A stretch of 6,810 nt of DNA, from NCBI GenBank assembly GCA_017549745.1, contig JAFYUA010000361.1, positions 1 through 6,810 on the forward strand. Direction: 5' to 3'. A model generated the notes under the pieces. That model saw only the letters and a list, made by a program, of their open reading frames with translations, was not told the DNA's origin and searched no databases. Shown piece by piece: positions 1-4,757 of this stretch (the stretch's first letter is position 1; each line of letters opens with the position of its first letter). Both the position numbers and the translations under genes were made by a program. The stretch is from Clostridia bacterium (GTDB taxonomy: Bacteria; Bacillota; Clostridia; UMGS1810).

Positions 1-20
1 CGCCAGTTCCGCATATTGCA

Positions 21-107
21 AGGTTTGGGTGTGCTTTTGCAGCGACTCTGCAGAAATAGCAAGTATTGCTATTTCGAAGCCCAAGCAGAAAAAGCATACC
101 CAAACCT
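21..107. repeat. Large imperfect inverted repeat able to form a branched (three-way) structure
   Basis: The arm at 21-38 pairs with 90-107 over 18 base pairs, with a single G-U wobble (31 with 97). Inside it, 53-62 (GAAATAGCAA) pairs perfectly with 66-75 (TTGCTATTTC) around a 3-base loop. Positions 38-42 (TGCAG) can pair with 48-52 (CTGCA), competing for base 38 with the outer stem. The whole could fold as a closing stem carrying two hairpins, with an unpaired stretch at 76-89. A near-direct repeat (GCAGAAATAGC at 50-60, GCAGAAAAAGC at 85-95) lies within it. No U-run follows on either strand, so it is not an ordinary terminator. It may be a structured RNA, a leader element of the downstream gene or a dispersed palindromic element. 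I recognise no known family, and the fold was worked out by eye. Confidence 0.6.
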
Positions 108-201
108 GCGAAGTGCACTGCCTGCTAAACAATAATTTATCGGTCGCGTTAATATCCAAATTCATTTTGGGTGCGCGTTTTAAAATACTTGTAAATGTGA
201 T

Positions 202-206
202 AGGAG
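202..206 (+). promoter_or_regulatory. Ribosome binding site fixing the GTG start of ymdB
   Basis: AGGAG lies seven bases before the GTG at 214. It supports the non-ATG start, which also places the metal-binding aspartate of the phosphoesterase at residue 8, where the family has it. No convincing promoter could be assigned in 108-201, so this unit may be transcribed from upstream of the window. Confidence 0.8.
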
Positions 207-213
207 TTTTACT

Positions 214-987
214 GTGAATATACTTGCAATTGGCGATATCTTCGGTCAGTGCGGAGTTGAGCACACCTCGTTTGTGCTCCAAAGCTTACTGGCTGAGGAA
301 AACATAGATTTTTGTATAGCAAATGCTGAGAACACATCGGGCACAGGCATCACCCGTCGTGACTATGACGAGCTCACCGATGCAGGAGTCGATGCGTTCA
401 CCCTCGGCAATCACACCTTTGGCAAAAAGGATGTACTTTCACTCTTTGAATCAGAAAGTAACATCATCCGCCCTGCCAACTATAGCGCGGCGGCACCCGG
501 CAAAGGCTCGGTTGTGCTCTCTTGCAAGGGCAAAAAGATAGGTCTTATAAACCTCATGGGCCGTGTGGACATTGGCGTGGCTCTCGATTGCCCTTTTGCT
601 GCAGCCGATAGAGAGATTGAAGCGCTGAAAGAAAAGTGCGATTTTGTGGTTGTGGATTTTCATGCAGAGGCAACGAGTGAGAAAATAGCCATGAGATATC
701 ATCTGGATTCTAAGGCCTCAGTCCTCTTTGGCACTCACACCCATGTGCAGACCGCCGACGAGATGGTCACCCCCTCAGGCATGGGCTATATAACTGACCT
801 TGGCATGACGGGCGCCGAAGATTCTGTGCTTGGTGTGAAAAAGGAGATAATCCTCAAGCGCTTCACCACAGGTGTGCCCCAAAAGTTTGAATATGCCACA
901 GGCAGAGCAAAGCTTTGCGGTGCGGTGTTTGCCATAGATGACACCACCAATCGCTGCACGGCAGTAAAAAGAATAAATGTAAGGTGA
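214..987 (+). CDS. ymdB: YmdB-family metallophosphoesterase (TIGR00282 type)
   Basis: This is a 257-residue cytoplasmic protein of the calcineurin-like phosphoesterase fold; the characterised Bacillus subtilis YmdB is a 2',3'-cyclic nucleotide phosphodiesterase that affects biofilm and motility decisions. The family's metal-site motifs are all visible: GD at 7-8, NAEN at 37-40, GNH at 65-67, DFHAEATSEK at 148-157 with His150, and GTHTHVQTADE at 173-183 with His175 and His177. The C-terminal segment YITDLGMTGAEDSVLG is typical of the family. Length is close to the usual 260-265 residues. Translation starts at GTG 214 behind AGGAG. The stop codon lies inside the ribosome binding site of the lipoprotein gene that follows, which suggests translational coupling. 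Family assignment is firm; the physiological role in this organism is inferred. In other Firmicutes the gene often follows rny (RNase Y), but no rny was recognised here. Confidence 0.93.
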   Translation: MNILAIGDIFGQCGVEHTSFVLQSLLAEENIDFCIANAENTSGTGITRRDYDELTDAGVDAFTLGNHTFGKKDVLSLFESESNIIRPANYSAAAPGKGSVVLSCKGKKIGLINLMGRVDIGVALDCPFAAADREIEALKEKCDFVVVDFHAEATSEKIAMRYHLDSKASVLFGTHTHVQTADEMVTPSGMGYITDLGMTGAEDSVLGVKKEIILKRFTTGVPQKFEYATGRAKLCGAVFAIDDTTNRCTAVKRINVR

Positions 988-993
988 TAAACC

Positions 994-2529
994 ATGAAAA
1001 AAATCATCAGAATCATATCCATAATATTGATGCTTGCTGTTGCCCTTTGCGCTTGTTCATCAAATAAGACCGATTCTGTTTCAAAAACAGACGATACAGA
1101 GGACTACAAAAACGGCGGTAGCATAAAGATGGGCTGCGTGCCTGTTGACACTCTCAACCCGCTTGTCACAGTTCACTCATCAGTTGCCGATTTTCTGTCG
1201 CTTGTGTATGAGGGGCTTTTTGTGACTATGCCCGACCTCACCGCGCAGGGCGTGCTTGCCACAGAATATGTGGCATCTGATGACAACACAGTGTACACCA
1301 TCAGGCTCAAGGGCGGAGTCACCTTCCATAGCGGCAAGCCTTTTGGCGCCGAAGATGTGGTGGCGACTCTTTCATACATTTCAATGTATGGCGGCAAATA
1401 TTCCACAGTGACGGATAACATTGCCGCATACACTGCCCCCTCTGCTGACACGGTAATCATCACTCTCAAGACCCCCGTTGCCGATTTTGCCAACACGCTC
1501 GACTTCCCCATATTGCCCGCGGGGCTCACTGCCGATGCGTTTGCGCCATCCAATGCATATTTTGTGCCTGTGGGCACAGGCATGTATGCCTATGACAGTG
1601 CCGCGCAATATAAAAACATATATCTCAAAGCCAACACCTCGTGGCACAACCCTAAAAAAAGACCTCACATCGACAAGATAGATGTGGAAATCCTCTCCGA
1701 TGAGGACACCGTCATTTCTGCATTTGATGCAGGCGCAATCGACATCATCACCACCTCGTGGCGAAACGGCGCCGAGATGAATCTCACCTCAAGCCTTTAC
1801 AAAACCTATGAAACCTCGCAAAACAAATTCACCTTCATGGGCATAAACACCGCCTCGGCAGCTTTTGACACTAGCGAAGAGCGCAGAGCCTTTGCAGGGA
1901 AAATCGACGCCGAAAAGCTTTGTGATGACATCATGCTCGGCAGTGCCGAGGTTGCACGCTCGCCTGTGCGCGAGGGTGTGTACTTTAACACCGATGACAA
2001 CAAGCTTGCCAAGAGCGAAGCGACTGCAGATGATGAAAACAAAGAAGACTACATCCTCATGCTTTTATACAATTCATCAAGCAAGACCAAGGAGCGCCTT
2101 GCGCTTGCACTCAAGCATCGCCTCAGCATGGCGGTAGTCAAGGCAGAGCTTGACCCACAACCGTTTGAAATGTATCTTGCCAAGGTTGCAAATTGTGAAT
2201 ATGATTTGTATGTAGGAGAGGTGAGCGTGGATAACGCCGCCAACCTTGAGTTCATGTTTGGCGAGGCGCGCAGCTATCAGAATGTGTGCTGCTATCAGAG
2301 CAGCGAGCTTGCCACCTTGGTGTCCAACCTCAACAGAATGTCGGGCAAGGAGCACAAAAGCGTAGCTTGGGAAAATTTTGAAAAATATTATTATGACAAT
2401 GCATTTCAGGTGCCCTTGTATTTCACAAAAGGCGCAGTGTATGTCAACAAAACCATAAGCGGCGATCTGAAGCCCAATCTTTCATCAATGCTCTATGGAT
2501 TTGAAGAATTATATATAGAAAACAAATAA
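994..2529 (+). CDS. Lipoprotein, family 5 extracellular solute-binding protein (peptide/nickel ABC type)
   Basis: This 511-residue protein has a lipoprotein signal: Lys2-Lys3, a hydrophobic stretch at about 4-19 and a lipobox L-C-A-C ending at Cys21, followed by a Ser/Thr/Asp-rich linker. The mature protein should be anchored to the outer face of the membrane. The family 5 binding-protein pattern starts at about residue 41: TLNPL at 53-57, LVYEGLF at 70-76, SDDNTVYTIRLKGGVTFHSGK around 95-115 and AEDVVATLSYI at 119-129. The later VEILSDEDTVISAFDAGAIDI segment is also typical. Length matches the usual 500-550 residues. It starts six bases after ymdB with AAGGTGAT overlapping that gene's stop, and is followed by two terminators. 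No permease or ATPase gene is adjacent, so it either serves a transporter encoded elsewhere or has another role. Substrate cannot be told from sequence; oligopeptide is the default guess. Confidence 0.88.
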   Translation: MKKIIRIISIILMLAVALCACSSNKTDSVSKTDDTEDYKNGGSIKMGCVPVDTLNPLVTVHSSVADFLSLVYEGLFVTMPDLTAQGVLATEYVASDDNTVYTIRLKGGVTFHSGKPFGAEDVVATLSYISMYGGKYSTVTDNIAAYTAPSADTVIITLKTPVADFANTLDFPILPAGLTADAFAPSNAYFVPVGTGMYAYDSAAQYKNIYLKANTSWHNPKKRPHIDKIDVEILSDEDTVISAFDAGAIDIITTSWRNGAEMNLTSSLYKTYETSQNKFTFMGINTASAAFDTSEERRAFAGKIDAEKLCDDIMLGSAEVARSPVREGVYFNTDDNKLAKSEATADDENKEDYILMLLYNSSSKTKERLALALKHRLSMAVVKAELDPQPFEMYLAKVANCEYDLYVGEVSVDNAANLEFMFGEARSYQNVCCYQSSELATLVSNLNRMSGKEHKSVAWENFEKYYYDNAFQVPLYFTKGAVYVNKTISGDLKPNLSSMLYGFEELYIENK

Positions 2530-2540
2530 ATATTGAACTC

Positions 2541-2581
2541 AAAAAGTGCACAAAAACAGGAATGGTTTTTGTGCACTTTTT
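2541..2581 (+). terminator. Rho-independent terminator 1 after the lipoprotein gene
   Basis: A perfect 17-bp stem (2541-2557 with 2565-2581) encloses a 7-base loop. Its core is GTGCAC flanked by A-runs on the left and T-runs on the right, so the T-run forms both the stem base and the tail. It begins 11 bases after the lipoprotein stop codon. The symmetric A/T flanks mean it could also act on the opposite strand. Confidence 0.9.
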
Positions 2582-2593
2582 ACGAAATTTAAT

Positions 2594-2629
2594 AAAAAAG
2601 CCCATATCGCAAAAAATGGGCTTTTTTTT
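2594..2629 (+). terminator. Rho-independent terminator 2, in tandem
   Basis: A 12-bp stem (2594-2605 with 2616-2627) has the core GCCCAT/ATGGGC and a 10-base A-rich loop, and runs into eight T residues at 2622-2629. It lies 12 bases after the first terminator and 13 bases before the mraZ promoter, insulating the division cluster from upstream transcription. Confidence 0.9.
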
Positions 2630-2642
2630 ATGCCAAAAACCC

Positions 2643-2671
2643 TTGCAAAATCCTAAAAAATGGTTTATAAT
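2643..2671 (+). promoter_or_regulatory. Housekeeping sigma-A-type promoter of the mraZ (dcw) operon
   Basis: TTGCAA at 2643-2648 and a consensus TATAAT at 2666-2671 are separated by exactly 17 bases. Transcription would start near 2678, giving a leader of about 77 bases before the mraZ GTG. It sits directly after the tandem terminators and directly before the MraZ-type repeats. One additional repeat copy (2655-2664) falls inside the spacer. The start site is inferred, not measured. Confidence 0.85.
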
Positions 2672-2715
2672 CAATAAAAAGTGGTGAAAAGTGGTTCGAA
2701 ATGGTAAAAAGTGGT
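2655..2715 (+). promoter_or_regulatory. Probable MraZ operator: five AAAAGTGGT-like boxes, four in 10-base phase
   Basis: The core GTGGT occurs at 2681-2685, 2691-2695 and 2711-2715, with ATGGT at 2701-2705, each preceded by an A-rich run, so four boxes repeat with a strict 10-base period. A fifth copy, AAAAAATGGT, lies at 2655-2664 inside the promoter spacer, 21 bases before the first of the four. MraZ is known to bind direct TGGG- or AAAGTG-like repeats of about 10-base period just upstream of its own gene, in Escherichia coli and in mycoplasmas. The placement here, covering the expected transcription start and early leader, fits autorepression. Binding itself is inferred. Confidence 0.85.
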
Positions 2716-2740
2716 AAATGTTTCGGACTTTACACAAGAA

Positions 2741-2746
2741 AGGAAG
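2741..2746 (+). promoter_or_regulatory. Ribosome binding site deciding the mraZ start
   Basis: AGGAAG is placed eight bases before GTG 2755. The in-frame ATG at 2701 has no such site and lies within the operator repeats, so the GTG is preferred. Confidence 0.8.
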
Positions 2747-2754
2747 TGAAAAAT

Positions 2755-3186
2755 GTGTTCAGCGGAGAATATCAACACACTCTCGACGCCAAGGGCAGAG
2801 TAATCATGCCCGTCAAATTCCGTGAATCTTTGGGCGAAAGCTTTGTTGTAACCAGAGGTCTTGACTCCAATCTCCTTGTCTATGATATGACCGAATGGCA
2901 AAAATTCTATGAAAAGCTGAGCACACTTCCTCTCTCGAACAAAAATTCGCGTAACTTTTCCCGTTATTTTCTCGCCAGTGCCACCGAATGTGAGATGGAC
3001 AAGCAGGGCAGAGTGCTTATTCCTCAGCCGCTAAAAGAGGCTGCAAATCTTTGCAAGGACATCACCATCATAGGCAACGGCAACAAGCTCGAAATATGGG
3101 ATACTGCCACATGGAATGACCATATCAACTCTATCGACACCGATGAGCTTGCCGACAATCTGTGTGAATGCGGCATAATGATATAA
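2755..3186 (+). CDS. mraZ: Transcriptional regulator MraZ
   Basis: From GTG 2755 the product is 143 residues, the classic MraZ length, and begins MFSGEYQHTLDAKGR as family members do. It carries the two SpoVT/AbrB-like half domains of the family, each with its DxxxR signature: Asp11-Arg15 (DAKGR) and Asp82-Arg86 (DKQGR), each followed by a hydrophobic-Pro turn (VIMP, VLIP). MraZ assembles into a ring-shaped oligomer, binds nucleoid DNA and represses the dcw operon in studied bacteria. The gene is the first of the operon, directly behind the phased boxes it probably binds. An in-frame ATG 18 codons upstream (2701) would add a non-conserved extension starting inside the operator and is rejected. 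The gap to rsmH is 14 bases. Confidence 0.95.
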   Translation: MFSGEYQHTLDAKGRVIMPVKFRESLGESFVVTRGLDSNLLVYDMTEWQKFYEKLSTLPLSNKNSRNFSRYFLASATECEMDKQGRVLIPQPLKEAANLCKDITIIGNGNKLEIWDTATWNDHINSIDTDELADNLCECGIMI

Positions 3187-3192
3187 GGGGAG
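3185..3192 (+). promoter_or_regulatory. Ribosome binding site deciding the rsmH start
   Basis: AAGGGGAG overlaps the last two bases of the mraZ stop codon and lies eight bases before GTG 3201. It favours that GTG over the in-frame ATG at 3168, which lies inside mraZ and would add eleven non-conserved residues. Confidence 0.8.
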
Positions 3193-3200
3193 AATTTTTA

Positions 3201-4133
3201 GTGGAATTCAAACATGTTTCTGTGCTTTTGGGCGAAGCGGTAGACGGTCTTGCCATAAAGAGTGGCGGCATCTATGCCGACGGCACTCTCGGCGGAGGCG
3301 GCCATAGCTATGAGATAGCATCGCGTCTTTCACCCGATGGAAGGCTCATCGGTATTGACCGCGATCTTGAGGCAATAGCGGCTGCCAAAAACAGACTCTC
3401 GCCATTTTCAAATGTGACCTATGTTCATTCAAACTTTGCAGACATAAAAGCCATATTGGCTGATCTTGGCATCTCAAGCATAGACGGTGCAGTCATTGAC
3501 CTGGGAGTTTCGTCATATCAGCTCGATTGCGCCGAGCGCGGCTTTTCATATATGGAGGATGCGCCTCTTGACATGCGCATGGATTCCACAGCCGAGCTGA
3601 GCGCATATGATGTGGTAAATACATATTCCAAAGAAGCTCTCACCAAAATCTTCTATGAATATGGTGAGGAGCGATTTTCAAAAAAGGTGGCAGAGCTCAT
3701 AGCCGAGCAGCGTGCCATCGCCCCCATAGCCACAACCTTAGAGCTTGTGGAAATCATCAAAAAAGCTATACCTGAGAGATTTCGCCAAAAGGGCTCACAC
3801 CCTGCCAAAAGAATTTTTCAGGCTATCCGCATCGAGGTCAACAGTGAGCTTGAGCCTCTCAAAGATGCGCTATGTGATTTTTTTGATGTGCTCTCTCCGG
3901 GAGGAAGGCTCTGTGTCATCACTTTCCATTCTCTTGAAGATCGCATAGTAAAGCAAACCTTTGCATCCTTTGCCAAAGGGTGCACCTGCCCGAGGGATTT
4001 CCCCATCTGTGTGTGTGGCAACAAGCCCCGCGGCAAGGTGATAACAGGCAAACCCATTCTTCCGAGTGAAGATGAAATCAATATAAACAAAAGATCCAAA
4101 AGTGCTAAATTGCGTATTTGTGAAAAATTTTAA
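3201..4133 (+). CDS. rsmH: 16S rRNA (cytosine-1402-N4)-methyltransferase RsmH (MraW)
   Basis: From GTG 3201 the enzyme is 310 residues and begins MEFKHVSVLLGEAVDGL, matching the family start. RsmH uses S-adenosylmethionine to methylate N4 of C1402 in the ribosomal decoding centre. Visible family motifs in order are: DGTLGGGGHS at 27-36 (cofactor loop), GIDRD at 51-55, IDLGVSSYQLD at 99-109, ERGFSY at 112-117, PLDMRMD at 122-128, GEERFSKKVA at 155-164, HPAKRIFQAIRIEVN at 200-214 and ITFHSLEDRIVK at 240-251. Near the C terminus is a cysteine cluster (Cys261, Cys263, Cys270, Cys272) that could bind a metal, then the usual basic tail with KSAKLR. Nothing appears truncated. It lies 14 bases after mraZ and 13 bases before ftsL, so the three are almost certainly co-transcribed. 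Confidence 0.96.
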   Translation: MEFKHVSVLLGEAVDGLAIKSGGIYADGTLGGGGHSYEIASRLSPDGRLIGIDRDLEAIAAAKNRLSPFSNVTYVHSNFADIKAILADLGISSIDGAVIDLGVSSYQLDCAERGFSYMEDAPLDMRMDSTAELSAYDVVNTYSKEALTKIFYEYGEERFSKKVAELIAEQRAIAPIATTLELVEIIKKAIPERFRQKGSHPAKRIFQAIRIEVNSELEPLKDALCDFFDVLSPGGRLCVITFHSLEDRIVKQTFASFAKGCTCPRDFPICVCGNKPRGKVITGKPILPSEDEININKRSKSAKLRICEKF

Positions 4134-4134
4134 T

Positions 4135-4141
4135 GAGGTGA
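4135..4141 (+). promoter_or_regulatory. Ribosome binding site for the TTG start of the ftsL-like gene
   Basis: GAGGTGA ends five bases before TTG 4147. A TAG stop in the same frame at 4144-4146 directly precedes the TTG, so no upstream start is possible and the rare start codon is well supported. Confidence 0.8.
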
Positions 4142-4146
4142 AATAG

Positions 4147-4632
4147 TTGGCCGGCAGATACTACGACGGTACATCCGCATATAAAATTGAACAATATGAA
4201 TTTTACACTCAGCAGGTGCAACAAAAGCAGGAGGCGCAAAAGAAAAACCGCTCTCGTCAGAGCGTACTTAGCCGCAAAAAGCTTGTTGCAATTGCGAGTG
4301 GTGTATTTGTCGTTGCTGTATTATTTCTCTACCTCAATGTAGTGCTCATGCAGACATCAGCTCAATTTGCAGCTGTGACAAGAGAGCTTGAGGACATGAA
4401 GATGCGCAATGCCCAGCTTGCCTTTGATGTGGCATCAGGTGTAGACCTTGCAGTGGTAGAGGCAAAGGCAAAGAATGAATATGGAATGCAAAGACCCGAG
4501 AGCCATCAGAATGTGTATGTTGCTGTGAAGCAGAGCGACTATGCCGAAGCCTTCACAGCATCAGAATCCCGACCGGGTATTGTTGACAGTATGATAGACA
4601 GTCTCAAAGCGTTTTTGGCATATATCGGATGA
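4147..4632 (+). CDS. ftsL: FtsL-like cell division membrane protein (septum formation initiator family)
   Basis: This 161-residue single-pass membrane protein has a charged, Gln/Lys-rich cytoplasmic N terminus (about 1-45), one hydrophobic segment at about 46-68 and then a heptad-like coiled coil (about 70-96: TRELEDMKMRNAQL). The AKNEYGMQRP segment at 108-117 resembles the conserved region that follows the coiled coil in FtsL/DivIC proteins. Such proteins bridge DivIB/FtsQ and the septal transpeptidase in the divisome. The call rests mainly on this architecture and on the position between rsmH and a class B PBP gene, where ftsL normally lies. Primary sequence conservation is weak, as usual in this family. 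The protein is longer than many FtsLs (about 100-120 residues) because of the N-terminal segment and a C-terminal tail (118-161) ending in an amphipathic stretch. Confidence 0.85.
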   Translation: MAGRYYDGTSAYKIEQYEFYTQQVQQKQEAQKKNRSRQSVLSRKKLVAIASGVFVVAVLFLYLNVVLMQTSAQFAAVTRELEDMKMRNAQLAFDVASGVDLAVVEAKAKNEYGMQRPESHQNVYVAVKQSDYAEAFTASESRPGIVDSMIDSLKAFLAYIG

Positions 4633-4703
4633 TTTGCAAATATACTGAAATGTGCAGCCTGATATATTAAAAGCGCTCAGAGGAAAATAAATCTTGTATC
4701 ACC

Positions 4704-4740
4704 GCCTTTTTGTGCTTTGCCCAAAAAGGCTTGCTTTTTC
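4704..4740 (+). terminator. Hairpin with T-rich tail between ftsL and the PBP gene (possible attenuator)
   Basis: GCCTTTTTG at 4704-4712 pairs perfectly with CAAAAAGGC at 4722-4730 around a 9-base loop, followed by TTGCTTTTTC at 4731-4740. This looks like a modest intrinsic terminator, 17 bases before the PBP start codon's seven-base RBS spacing begins at the gene's own AAGGAG region. The stem is AT-rich, so partial termination or transcript processing is more plausible than a full stop. It lies in a 125-base gap, whereas the other gaps in this operon are 13-14 bases. I found no convincing housekeeping promoter in the gap. Confidence 0.5.
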
Positions 4741-4757
4741 ATTGAAGGAGTATATTC

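Noticed and set aside
150..186. Possible -10 elements (TAATAT at 150, TAAAAT at 181) before ymdB
   Set aside because: No acceptable -35 element lies 16-18 bases upstream of either, so a promoter cannot be supported.
29..217. Open frame of 62 codons on the + strand at the left edge
   Set aside because: It runs through the inverted repeat, lacks a ribosome site, overlaps the ymdB start and has no recognisable similarity. Frames 1 (open to 135) and 3 (open to 59) are also open from the edge, so none can be chosen as the end of an upstream gene.
1173..2355. Several antisense and alternate-frame open frames inside the lipoprotein gene
   Set aside because: All are shadows of a full-length, family-conforming coding sequence, with no ribosome sites or recognisable domains.
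2444..2737. Antisense frame across the terminator and promoter region
   Set aside because: It reads through both terminator hairpins and the MraZ repeats, with low-complexity Phe/Lys-rich translation; this is non-coding regulatory DNA.
3168..3200. ATG 3168 as start of rsmH
   Set aside because: It lies inside mraZ, adds eleven residues not found in the family, and ignores the AAGGGGAG site that precedes GTG 3201.
4634..4668. Possible promoter between ftsL and the PBP gene (TTGCAA at 4634, TATATT at 4663)
   Set aside because: The spacing is 23 bases, too long for a housekeeping promoter, and no better-spaced pair or clear sporulation sigma motif was seen.
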